The notes under the pieces are model-generated. The model was given only the letters and a program-made list of their open reading frames with translations, ran no database searches and was not told the origin of the DNA. From Streptomyces sp. MUM 178J (lineage in GTDB: Bacteria > Actinomycetota > Actinomycetes > Streptomycetales > Streptomycetaceae): a DNA stretch of 64,000 nucleotides. The DNA lies in the NCBI RefSeq assembly GCF_022414575.1, contig NZ_JADWYQ010000006.1, positions 103,246-167,245 on the forward strand, read 5' to 3'. The translations under genes and the position numbers were made by a program. Shown piece after piece: positions 9,496 through 16,769 of the stretch. The first letter of the stretch is position 1, and the number at the start of each line of letters is the position of its first letter.

Positions 9496-10921
9496 TCCGC
9501 AGACGCCACAGCCCGCGCAGCCCTCCTCCCTCGCCGATCTCACCGCACGCCGACTGCTGGCCGGCTACGAGCGGGGCGACTTCTCGCCCGTCGACGCCGT
9601 GCGCGCCGTGCTGGAACGCATTGAGACCGTGCAGCCGCTGGTCAATGCCTTCGTCCGGGTCGACGCCGAGCAGGCGCTCGCCCAGGCGGAGGCGTCGGCG
9701 GCGCGCTGGCGCGAGAAGCGGACGCGGGGGCTGCTCGACGGGGTGCCCGTAACCGTCAAGGACATCCTGCTGCAAGCCGGAGGGCCCACGCTGCGCGGCT
9801 CGCTCGCCGTGAGCCGGGAGGGGCCCTGGGGCGAGGACGCGCCGTCGGTGGCGCGGCTGCGCGAGCACGGCGCGGTTCTCCTCGGCAAGACGACGACGCC
9901 GGAGTTCGGCTGGAAGGGCGTCACCGACTCACCGCTGAGCGGGGTGACGTGCAATCCGTACGACCCGAGCCGCACCGCCGGCGGCTCCAGCGGCGGCAGC
10001 GCGGCGGCGGTGGCGCTGGGCGCGGGGCCGCTGTCGCTGGGCACGGACGGCGGGGGGTCGGTGCGCATCCCCGCCTCCTTCTGCGGCGTCTTCGGGTTGA
10101 AGCCGACGTACGGGCGGGTGCCGCTGTACCCCTCCAGCCCCTTCGGGACGCTCGCCCATGTGGGGCCCATGGCCCGGGACGCGGCGGACGCGGCCCTGCT
10201 GCTCGACGTGATCAGCGGGGCGGACTGGCGCGACTGGTCCCAGCTGGGGCCCGCGCCGAGCCTGCGCGGCACTCTCGCGGAGGGCGTCAAGGGGCTGCGG
10301 ATCGGCTACTCGCCCTCCTTCGGCGGCCAGGTCCCGGTGCGTCCTGCCGTGGCTTCGGCGGTACGGCGGGCGGTGGAGGCCCTGGCGGAACTGGGCGCGT
10401 ACATCGAGGAGTCCGACCCCGACCTCGCCGAGCCGACGGAGGCCTTCCACACGCTGTGGTTCAGCGGGGCCGCCCGGCTTGTGCAGCACTTCGGGACCGA
10501 GCAGCGGGAGGCCCTGGACCCCGGGCTGCGCGAGATCTGCGAGATCGGCGCGCGGTACAGCGCGCTGGAGTATCTGGCGGCGGTGGACGAGCGGATGGCG
10601 CTCGGCCGGCGGATGGGCCGCTTCCACACCTCGTATGACCTGCTGGTCACCCCGACTCTTCCGATCACGGCCTTCGAGGCGGGCGTCGAGGTCCCGGCCC
10701 ACTCGGGCCACCACCGCTGGACGGGCTGGACGCCCTTCACCTACCCCTTCAACCTCACCCAGCAGCCCGCGGCGAGTGTGCCGTGCGGCGTGGACGAGGA
10801 CGGGCTGCCGATCGGGGTGCAGCTGGTGGGGGCGAGGCATGGGGATGGGGTGGTGATGCGGGGGGCGCATGCGCTGTATGAGGCGGGTGTGACGGCGATC
10901 CCCCGTCCGGGGGAGGTGTAG
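9488..10921 (+). CDS. Amidase-signature family amidohydrolase
   Basis: 477 residues. ATG 9488 overlaps the dehydrogenase stop by eight bases; a GTG at 9470 would add six residues. The amidase-signature catalytic triad is intact: K91 in VPVTVKDILL, cis-Ser S167 in GGSSGGSAAA and the nucleophile S191 in DGGGSVRIPA, followed by FGLKPTYGRVP. There is no signal peptide. Enzymes of this family hydrolyse amides, including glutamyl-tRNA amides, ureas and malonamides. GatA is excluded because no gatB/gatC accompany it and the neighbours are catabolic. In context it probably opens an imported amide or cyclic-amide derivative. Transcription ends in the composite repeat before the convergent DUF3830 gene. 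Confidence 0.87.
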   Translation: MTDPQTPQPAQPSSLADLTARRLLAGYERGDFSPVDAVRAVLERIETVQPLVNAFVRVDAEQALAQAEASAARWREKRTRGLLDGVPVTVKDILLQAGGPTLRGSLAVSREGPWGEDAPSVARLREHGAVLLGKTTTPEFGWKGVTDSPLSGVTCNPYDPSRTAGGSSGGSAAAVALGAGPLSLGTDGGGSVRIPASFCGVFGLKPTYGRVPLYPSSPFGTLAHVGPMARDAADAALLLDVISGADWRDWSQLGPAPSLRGTLAEGVKGLRIGYSPSFGGQVPVRPAVASAVRRAVEALAELGAYIEESDPDLAEPTEAFHTLWFSGAARLVQHFGTEQREALDPGLREICEIGARYSALEYLAAVDERMALGRRMGRFHTSYDLLVTPTLPITAFEAGVEVPAHSGHHRWTGWTPFTYPFNLTQQPAASVPCGVDEDGLPIGVQLVGARHGDGVVMRGAHALYEAGVTAIPRPGEV

Positions 10922-11114
10922 GGCCGCCTGCGGCACTTGTCCCCTCCCCGCCCCTTCCCGAACTGAGGGGCAGGCCCCCAGACCCCCGTACGGCCTCGGC
11001 CGTGTCCTCAAACTCCCCCAGACTTCGTCCGGGAGGCGCCCCCAACGGGCTGGATCTTCCAGCCTCGCCGGTGTTCGAGGCGCGGGGTCCGGGGGCGGAG
11101 CCCCCGAAAACCCG
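10922..11114. repeat. Composite intergenic repeat, copy 1
   Basis: No gene. The stretch between convergent amidase and DUF3830 genes contains ordered modules: a CCCCTCC/GCCCCTTCCCGA block, CGGCCTCGGCCGTGTCCTC, GGGCTGGATCTTCCAGCC and a GCGGGGTCCGGGGGCGGAGCC hairpin block ending in CCCCGAAAACCC. The same modules recur at 24575-24841 and 49197-49380. The hairpins would act as a bidirectional terminator here. Confidence 0.7.
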
Positions 11115-11615
11115 TCAGGCCCGGCGGAAGCTGAGCGTCTCCCCCCTCGCGCCCGCCCGCCACAGGTCCTGGCATGCGTCGGCCATCCGGTCGAGGCCGT
11201 CGACCACCGAGCCCCAGACGATCCCCGGCACCCATCCCATGTCGCCGTTGAGCAGCAGGTTGTTGCGCTCGTAGAAGAGCGCGAGGTCGACCACCGTGGG
11301 ACGGTCCCGGTGGGCGGCCGCGTCGCCGTAGCCGTAGGAGGCCGTGCCGAGCTGCACATCGGTGAAGGTGAAGTAGCACAGGTCGCCCGGAATGGGCGTC
11401 ACAGTGGGGTTCTCCAGCGGGGGTTCGGCCTCGGCGAAGGCCGGGAGCAGGGCGTAGATCTCATTGCGGGCGTACTTGGCGTGGTAGACGTCCCCGGCGA
11501 GCGGCAGAGCTTCCCAGACCGCCGCGCATGTCAGGGGGGCCTTGTCGTCGAGGAGCCGAGCGGTGCACTCAACTCCGCGCTTGTCGAGGGCTACGGTCAC
11601 ATATCGGTCGGCCAT
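11115..11615 (-). CDS. DUF3830 family protein
   Basis: 166 residues, ATG start 42 bases from the divergent ehuB. The sequence matches the DUF3830 pattern: a small beta-rich, cyclophilin-like fold with PLTCAAVWEALPLAGDVYHAKYARNEIYALLP, then GDLCYFTFT and a C-terminal FYERNNLLLNGDMGWVPGIVW segment. The family is uncharacterised but recurs, as I recall, beside amidase, maleate-isomerase and Ehu-type genes. It is cytoplasmic, with no signal. It may bind or process the transported compound. The orientation is opposite to the flanking amidase and ehu operon, so it has its own promoter in the 42-base divergent gap. Confidence 0.75.
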   Translation of the reverse strand: MADRYVTVALDKRGVECTARLLDDKAPLTCAAVWEALPLAGDVYHAKYARNEIYALLPAFAEAEPPLENPTVTPIPGDLCYFTFTDVQLGTASYGYGDAAAHRDRPTVVDLALFYERNNLLLNGDMGWVPGIVWGSVVDGLDRMADACQDLWRAGARGETLSFRRA

Positions 11616-11657
11616 TCCCTACGCATACCCTGCTCACGGCCGGGTAGCCGCGCGCCC

Positions 11658-12557
11658 ATGGCTCGAACACGAGGAACAGGATCGCGGCAAACAGGTGTGC
11701 TCCGCAGACGCTCCCTGCTGCTCGGCTCCGCTGCCCTCGGCGCGCTCGGCGTCGCGGGCGCGACGGCCGGTTGCAGCCGGGTGCCGTCGGGCGATGCGCT
11801 GGCCCGGCTGAAATCGCAGGGCACCGTACGGCTCGGCATCGCCGGCGAGGTGCCCTACGGCTATGTCGACGAGAAGGGCGAGTTCACCGGGGAGGCTCCG
11901 GAGCTCGCCAAGGTGATCTTCCAGCGGCTGGGCATCGGCTCCGTCCAGCCGGTCGCCACCGACTTCGCCTCGCTCATCCCGGGGCTCAACTCCCAGCAGT
12001 TCGACGTGGTTTCGGCCGGGATGTACGTCAACCCGGAGCGGTGCGAGCAGGTGATCTTCTCGGATCCGGAGTACCAGATGCTCGACTGCTTCATCGTCCG
12101 CAAGGGCAACCCCAAGGGGCTGCACTCCTACGAGGACATAGTGCGCACCAAGGCCAAGTTCGGCACCGGCACCGGGTACGCGCAGATCGGCTATGCGGTG
12201 GCCAACGGCTACCCGGAGGGCGACATCGTCATCCTCCAGGACCAGGTGGCCGGGCTGAACGCGGTCGAGGCCGGCCGTGTCGACGCCTTCGCCGCCACGC
12301 CGCTGACCGCCCGCGGGGTGGTGCAGAACAGCACCAAGGCCGAGGCGACGGAGCCGTTCGCCGCCGTCGTGGACGGCGAGGAGCAGATCGACGGCGGGGC
12401 TTTCGCCTTCCGGCCCACGGACACCGAGCTGCGCGACGCCTTCAATGTCGAGATCCACAAGATGAAGAAGAGCGGCGAGCTCTTCCGGATACTCAAGCGG
12501 TTCGGCTTCACGGAGAACGAGATGACCACCCTCACTGCCGAGGAGCTGTGCCGATGA
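11658..12557 (+). CDS. ehuB: Ectoine/hydroxyectoine-type ABC transporter binding lipoprotein EhuB-like
   Basis: 299 residues from ATG 11658. The N-terminus has an LRRRSLLLG segment, a hydrophobic core and lipobox GATAGC with the acylated Cys at 39, so it is a lipoprotein, possibly Tat-exported. The mature part is a family-3 solute-binding protein with EhuB hallmarks: GEVPYGYVDEKGEFTGEAPE, DFASLIPGLNSQQFDVVSAGM, NPERCEQVIFSDP, VRKGNPKGLHSYED and the terminal LTAEELC. The ligand class is inferred as ectoine, hydroxyectoine or a related cyclic amino acid. First gene of ehuBCDA; the next start overlaps its stop. No good ribosome site precedes the chosen ATG; a GTG at 11700 is an alternative. Confidence 0.85.
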   Translation: MARTRGTGSRQTGVLRRRSLLLGSAALGALGVAGATAGCSRVPSGDALARLKSQGTVRLGIAGEVPYGYVDEKGEFTGEAPELAKVIFQRLGIGSVQPVATDFASLIPGLNSQQFDVVSAGMYVNPERCEQVIFSDPEYQMLDCFIVRKGNPKGLHSYEDIVRTKAKFGTGTGYAQIGYAVANGYPEGDIVILQDQVAGLNAVEAGRVDAFAATPLTARGVVQNSTKAEATEPFAAVVDGEEQIDGGAFAFRPTDTELRDAFNVEIHKMKKSGELFRILKRFGFTENEMTTLTAEELCR

Positions 12558-13228
12558 CAGCGGGACTCTGGCAGAACTGGGTGCTGCCCGGCATCTGGAT
12601 CACGATCCAGCTGCTCGTCTACAGCGCGGCGCTGGCTGCGGTCGTCGCCTTCGGCGTCGGCATGGCACGCACCCACAGCTCGCGTTTCGTCCGCTTCCTG
12701 GCGGGCTTCTACACGGAGATCTTCCGCGGCACCTCCGCCCTGGTGCTGATGTTCTGGCTGTTCTTCGTGGTGCCGCCACTGCTGGGCTGGCAGCTGGTGC
12801 CCATGTGGGCCGCGGTGCTGGCCCTCGGTCTCTCCTACGGTGCGTACGGCGCCGAGATCGTCCGCGGCGCGCTGAACGCCGTCGCACCCGCTCAGCGCGA
12901 GGCGGGGGTCGCGCTCAGCTTCACCCCCTGGCAGCGGATGCGGCTGATCCTGCTGCCGCAGGCGGTGCCCGAGATGATGCCGTCCTTCTGCAATCTGCTG
13001 ATCGAGCTGCTCAAGGGCACGGCGCTGGTGTCTCTGCTGGGCGTGGGCGATGTGTCGTTCGCCGCCTACCTGGTGCGGCTCGCCACCCAGGAGAGCGCCC
13101 AGATCTACACGATCGTGCTGGTCATCTACTTCGTCCTGGCCTTCCTCGTGACCCGGTCCATGAAGGCGCTGGAGAACAAGACCAAGCGGAACATAGGAAT
13201 CAGCGTGGCGGGAGGCGCGTCCAAGTGA
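12554..13228 (+). CDS. ehuC: ABC transporter permease EhuC-like
   Basis: 224 residues, ATGA-coupled to ehuB. A polar amino-acid-type permease with about five membrane segments and the cytoplasmic EAA loop (EAGVALSFTPWQRMRLILLPQAVPE) that contacts the ATPase. It begins LWQNWVLPGIWITIQLLVY, typical of HisM/HisQ-like subunits. A short basic tail follows the last helix. It should form the translocation pore with the following permease. The operon layout binding protein, permease, permease, ATPase is the ehuBCDA order. The ribosome site of the next gene (GGGAGG) lies inside its last codons. Confidence 0.85.
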   Translation: MTAGLWQNWVLPGIWITIQLLVYSAALAAVVAFGVGMARTHSSRFVRFLAGFYTEIFRGTSALVLMFWLFFVVPPLLGWQLVPMWAAVLALGLSYGAYGAEIVRGALNAVAPAQREAGVALSFTPWQRMRLILLPQAVPEMMPSFCNLLIELLKGTALVSLLGVGDVSFAAYLVRLATQESAQIYTIVLVIYFVLAFLVTRSMKALENKTKRNIGISVAGGASK

Positions 13229-13875
13229 ACTGGGACTGGTCCGCGATAGCGGACTTCATGCCGCGCTTCTGGGACGGCGTTCTGATCACGCTGCAGATCC
13301 TGGTGCTCGGCTCGCTGATCTCCTTCACGCTCGGCCTGGTCTGGGCGATCGGGTTCCGGGCGCCGACGCGCTTCATCCGATGGCCGGTGCATGCCGTCAC
13401 GGAGTTCATCCGCACCACTCCCCTGCTGGTGCAGCTGTTCTTCCTGTACTTCGTGCTGCCGGAGTGGGGCGTGCAGTTCTCCGCGCTGACCACCGGCACG
13501 ATCGCGATCGGACTGCACTACTCGACATACACCGCCCAGGTCTACCGGGCGGGCATCGACGCCGTGCCCGTCGGCCAGTGGGAGGCGGCCACCGCGCTCA
13601 GCCTGCCCGCCCACCGCACCTGGATCGCGGTGATCCTGCCGCAGGCGATCCGGCGGATCACCCCGGCGCTCGGCAACTACGTCATCGCGATGCTCAAGGA
13701 CACTCCGCTGCTCGCCGCGATCGGCGTGCTGGAGATGCTGCAGCAGGCCCGGCTGGAGAGCGCCCAGACGTTCCAGTACACCGAGCCGCTGACCCTGATC
13801 GGCATCGCCTTCATCCTCATCGCCTACCCGGCTTCTCTTCTCGTACGAGCCCTGGAGCGCCGCCTTGTCCGCTGA
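13225..13875 (+). CDS. ehuD: ABC transporter permease EhuD-like
   Basis: 216 residues; the GTG at 13225 overlaps the ehuC stop by four bases with GGGAGG at 13210-13215. The HisM-type membrane domain has an EAA loop EAATALSLPAHRTWIAVILPQAIRR and a typical ending helix followed by VRALERRLVR. It shares architecture but little sequence with the preceding subunit, so the pore is probably a heterodimer. The start of ehuA overlaps its last eleven bases. Localisation is the cytoplasmic membrane. The ligand assignment rests on the binding protein. Confidence 0.85.
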   Translation: MNWDWSAIADFMPRFWDGVLITLQILVLGSLISFTLGLVWAIGFRAPTRFIRWPVHAVTEFIRTTPLLVQLFFLYFVLPEWGVQFSALTTGTIAIGLHYSTYTAQVYRAGIDAVPVGQWEAATALSLPAHRTWIAVILPQAIRRITPALGNYVIAMLKDTPLLAAIGVLEMLQQARLESAQTFQYTEPLTLIGIAFILIAYPASLLVRALERRLVR

Positions 13876-14644
13876 CACCGCACCCGAGACGACCGACACG
13901 ACCTCCGCCAAGCCGCTGATCCGCTTCGAGAACGTGACGAAGCGCTTCGGTGAGAACACCGTGCTGGACAATCTGTGTTTCTCGGTGCAGCCCGGGAAAC
14001 ACGTGACCCTGATCGGCCCGTCCGGCTCCGGAAAGACCACGATCCTGCGGCTGCTGATGACCCTGGCCTCTCCCGACGAGGGCACCATCGAGGTCAACGG
14101 CAGACATCTCTATCCGGCTCAGGAGAAGGAGCGCCGAGAGGCCCGCAAGCAGATCGGCATGGTGTTCCAGCAGTTCAATCTGTTCCCCAACATGACCGCG
14201 CTGCGCAACATCACCGAGGCGCCGGTGCGGGTGCTCGGGCTGTCGCGGGACGAAGCGGAGGCGCGCGCCAAGGAACTGCTGGAGATGGTCGGCCTGGGCG
14301 ACCGCTGCGACGCCAAGCCGACGCAGCTCTCCGGCGGACAGCAGCAGCGGGTGGCGATCGCCCGGGCGCTGGCGATGCGGCCCCAGGTGCTGCTGCTGGA
14401 CGAGGTGACCTCGGCACTCGACCCGGAGCTGGTCGCCGGCGTCCTCGATGTACTGCGGGACATCGCGCACTCCACCGACATCACCATGCTGTGCGTCACT
14501 CACGAGATGAATTTCGCCAGGGACATCTCGGACGAGGTGCTCATGTTTGACGCCGGCAGGGTGATCGAGTCCGGATCGCCGGAGAAAATCTTTTCCGACC
14601 CGGAGCAGGAACGCACACGCGAGTTCCTCAGCGCAGTGCTCTGA
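13865..14644 (+). CDS. ehuA: ABC transporter ATP-binding protein EhuA-like
   Basis: 259 residues. I take the TTG at 13865, with GGAG eight bases upstream; it overlaps ehuD by eleven bases. All nucleotide-binding motifs are intact: Walker A GPSGSGKTT, Q-loop VFQQFNLFPNMTAL, signature LSGGQQQRVAIARA, Walker B VLLLDEVTSALDPE and the switch His in CVTHEMNFA. It matches polar-amino-acid importer ATPases. It energises EhuCD uptake. A strong hairpin 50 bases downstream ends the ehuBCDA transcript before the IclR gene. Confidence 0.9.
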   Translation: MSADTAPETTDTTSAKPLIRFENVTKRFGENTVLDNLCFSVQPGKHVTLIGPSGSGKTTILRLLMTLASPDEGTIEVNGRHLYPAQEKERREARKQIGMVFQQFNLFPNMTALRNITEAPVRVLGLSRDEAEARAKELLEMVGLGDRCDAKPTQLSGGQQQRVAIARALAMRPQVLLLDEVTSALDPELVAGVLDVLRDIAHSTDITMLCVTHEMNFARDISDEVLMFDAGRVIESGSPEKIFSDPEQERTREFLSAVL

Positions 14645-14672
14645 CCTGTCGCTCCGCGACCAAGTTTACCCC

Positions 14673-14723
14673 TGGCATATGCCAATGAGATGCGCCCCAG
14701 CGTATGGCGCTGGGGCGCCTCAT
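14673..14723 (+). terminator. Palindrome and terminator after ehuA
   Basis: A perfect 12-base palindrome TGGCATATGCCA (14673-14684) is followed by a 10-bp hairpin GCGCCCCAGC/GCTGGGGCGC (14692-14701 and 14709-14718). ATGAG/CTCAT can extend the stem beyond a small bulge. The hairpin is a convincing terminator for ehuBCDA. The palindrome may be an operator for the IclR gene that starts 126 bases later. Confidence 0.7.
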
Positions 14724-14809
14724 CATTTACGCCAACAGCCGCCCACCAAGCGGCTCTTGGCCGCTATCGTGGTACGGAAGCTTGCGGTCACAACCTTGTA
14801 GGGGGAACC

Positions 14810-15571
14810 GTGGCGCTGAAACCCGAGCCGCCGACCGCGCCGTTCCACTCGGTGCAGTACGTCCTGCGCGTTCTGGAGACCATCTCCAAGCACCGCGGCG
14901 GAGTCTCGGATGTCCAGATCGCGCGCGAGACGGGCCTGCCGACCGGCCATCTCTCGCCGATGCTGGCCATGCTGCGCCACGAGAGCTATGTGGAGCAGGT
15001 CACGGACGGCGCCTATGTGATAGGCGACTCCCTCATCCTGCTGGGTTCCGGCGCCGCCCGGCAGCAGGCGCTGGAGGCCAAACTCCAGGACATCCTGACC
15101 GAACTGCGGGACTCGGTGGGCGCGGCGGTCTACATCAGCCGCTATATCGACGGCGAGGTGAAGATCACCCAGTACGCCGACGGGCCGCGCGCCCCGAAGG
15201 TGAACGAGTGGGTGGACTTCCGCTCGGCGGCCCATGCGAGCGCGGTCGGCAAGTGCCTGCTCACCCAGCTCGACGTCAACGGCCGCCGCGACCACCTCTC
15301 CCGTCACAAGATCGCCCGGCTCACCTCGCGCACGATCACCAGCGAGAAGCTGCTCTTCTCCAAGCTGGACGCGCAGCCGCCGACCGTCCCCATGCTGGAC
15401 CTCCAGGAGTACGCCGTGGGCACGGTCTGCGCCGCGGTCCCGCTGACGGCGGGCGCTTCGGTGGGCTGTCTGGCGCTGTCCATGCCGGTCGAGCACGCCC
15501 ACCGGCTGCGCTCCGCGGCCGACACGCTGAACAGGCGAGCGGCGCCGGTGGTGCTCTCGCTCGCGATCTGA
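14810..15571 (+). CDS. IclR-family transcriptional regulator
   Basis: 253 residues from GTG 14810, with GGGGG (14801-14805) just upstream; a longer frame to 14690 runs through the terminator and is rejected. Residues about 12-65 form the IclR winged helix (SVQYVLRVLETISKHRGG, then VSDVQIARETGLPTGHLSPML). The C-terminal effector domain has the typical RSAAHASAVGKCLLTQL and YAVGTVCAAVPL segments. It follows ehuBCDA in the same direction but after a terminator, so it has its own promoter. It is the only regulator in the island and the best candidate for controlling the transporter and the catabolic genes in response to an imported acid. Confidence 0.87.
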   Translation: MALKPEPPTAPFHSVQYVLRVLETISKHRGGVSDVQIARETGLPTGHLSPMLAMLRHESYVEQVTDGAYVIGDSLILLGSGAARQQALEAKLQDILTELRDSVGAAVYISRYIDGEVKITQYADGPRAPKVNEWVDFRSAAHASAVGKCLLTQLDVNGRRDHLSRHKIARLTSRTITSEKLLFSKLDAQPPTVPMLDLQEYAVGTVCAAVPLTAGASVGCLALSMPVEHAHRLRSAADTLNRRAAPVVLSLAI

Positions 15572-15644
15572 GACCTCGGCCCCGGCCGATTCCGGCGTGG
15601 TCGGGAGCACCCCTCGGGACCGGGTATTATTTACGGGTCAGCAT

Positions 15645-15718
15645 GCGCCGCTAGCTCAGTTGGTTAGAGCAGCTGACTCTTAATCAGCGGGTCCGGGGTT
15701 CGAGTCCCTGGCGGCGCA
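15645..15718 (+). tRNA. tRNA-Lys (anticodon CTT), copy 1, CCA encoded
   Basis: 74 bases with a perfect 7-bp acceptor stem (GCGCCGC/GCGGCGC). The anticodon arm is GCTGA-CTCTTAA-TCAGC, giving CTT for AAG lysine codons. The T arm CCGGG/CCCTG contains TTCGAGT. The next three bases (15719-15721) are CCA. A TATTAT -10 lies at 15625-15630. The gene is identical over all 74 bases to the copy at 20651. Confidence 0.97.
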
Positions 15719-15729
15719 CCACTGATCTT

Positions 15730-15760
15730 CTGGGGCTTCTCGGTCATCGAGAAGCCCCAG
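15730..15760 (+). terminator. Terminator of tRNA-Lys copy 1
   Basis: CTGGGGCTTCTCG (15730-15742) and CGAGAAGCCCCAG (15748-15760) form a perfect 13-bp stem with a five-base loop, nine bases after the tRNA's CCA end. Confidence 0.88.
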
Positions 15761-15936
15761 AGGCGTTTCCGGGGCCGGGCAGTCTATGACACGGTCATGC
15801 CATGGCCGCACTCGGCCCGCTCGGCGACCGCCAGACGGGTGGCGCTCAACCCCCTGACGGGGTCCGCCGTCGGCGGGCGCGGACGCCGGGGTACGGGGGC
15901 CGGGGACCCCCCGTCCGGCCCGGAGCCGTGCGAAAC

Positions 15937-15979
15937 CGCCGCCGCGCGCGGCCTTTCAGAAGCACGGCGCGCGGCGGCG
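15937..15979 (-). terminator. Hairpin downstream of the LPMO gene
   Basis: A 13-bp perfect inverted repeat, CGCCGCCGCGCGC (15937-15949) with GCGCGCGGCGGCG (15967-15979), lies 16 bases after the stop of the leftward LPMO gene. The rest of 15761-15936 shows no gene. Confidence 0.7.
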
Positions 15980-15994
15980 ACCGGATGCCGCTCG

Positions 15995-16582
15995 TCAGAA
16001 CCGCACGTCCGAGCAGGCGTAGAAGGCGTTGCCCGTGTCATGCACGGTCCACACGGCCAGGATCAGATGGCGTCCGGACTTGTACGGCAGGGCGCCGGAG
16101 TGGGTGAGGGTGGGCGGAGGCTGGTTCCCGCCGTAAGGAACGGTCAGGAACGGCTGCGGCTCAAGCGCGGCACGGGTCAGCCGCTGGCTGGGGTTCCAGC
16201 CGTTCTTGGTGATGAAGTACTTGAAGTCCGTGGTGCGGTGGCGGGCGGTGAACTGCCAGCGGAAGGTGTAGTTCTGCCCGGACGTGACGCTGGTGGCGGG
16301 CCAGGCGCCGCCGCGCGGGTCATCCAGCTCCGCGAACCGGCTGTTTCCGCCGGCGCAGATGGCGCCGTCGGCTGGGCCGGCTGCCGGGAAGCCTTTGGGG
16401 CCCTCGACGCTCTGCGGCTCCCACTGGATCTGGCCGCAGCCCGAGACGGTCTTGTTGGCGCAGAGCTTCTGACGGCTGATGGGCGAGTCGGTGTAGCCAT
16501 GGCTGCTGGCGCTGCCGGTGGCGAGCAGGGATACGCCGGTCACGGCGAGGCCGACGACGGCCGCGCCTATCTTTTTGCGCAT
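15995..16582 (-). CDS. lpmP: AA10 lytic polysaccharide monooxygenase (chitin-type, LpmP-like)
   Basis: 195 residues from ATG 16582, with AGGAG seven bases upstream; an extension to 16711 would remove the signal peptide from its N-terminus. A Sec signal (RKKIGAAVVGLAVTGVSLLATGSASS) is cut directly before H28, the conserved N-terminal His of the copper brace. The second His is in the TARHRTTDFKYF strand, and the C-terminus is the family HDTGNAFYACSDVRF. The secreted copper enzyme oxidatively cleaves chitin or a related beta-1,4 glycan. Dre-type sites lie upstream. In S. coelicolor the gene here (SCO2833, lpmP) is linked to the CslA/GlxA hyphal-tip glycan; this gene lies 4.3 kb from cslA. The symbol rests on family and synteny. 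Confidence 0.9.
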   Translation of the reverse strand: MRKKIGAAVVGLAVTGVSLLATGSASSHGYTDSPISRQKLCANKTVSGCGQIQWEPQSVEGPKGFPAAGPADGAICAGGNSRFAELDDPRGGAWPATSVTSGQNYTFRWQFTARHRTTDFKYFITKNGWNPSQRLTRAALEPQPFLTVPYGGNQPPPTLTHSGALPYKSGRHLILAVWTVHDTGNAFYACSDVRF

Positions 16583-16689
16583 GCTTCGCTCCTGAGAAGA
16601 ACGTGGGGGAGTTCTGTGAGCCGTGCTGCACGCGTGCGGTGTCGCTTGTGGCGCGATCCGAGGTTGGCGGTGCCGCGGGACACGCCGAT

Positions 16690-16746
16690 CCAGGTCTAGA
16701 CCAAGTTTCAATGTATGGAACGGAGTTCAACCTGTCCAGACCATTC
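16690..16746. promoter_or_regulatory. DasR-type operator pair upstream of the LPMO
   Basis: On the minus strand CTTGGTCTAGACCTGG (16690-16705) is a near-perfect dre/chitinase element, and AATGGTCTGGACAGG (complement of 16731-16745) is a weaker second copy. They lie 108-165 bases upstream of the LPMO start, and the sequences closely match those before the chitinase at 5232-5264. Regulation by DasR is inferred. Confidence 0.72.
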
Positions 16747-16769
16747 GCTCCCCTGCGCTGCCCGCGCCC

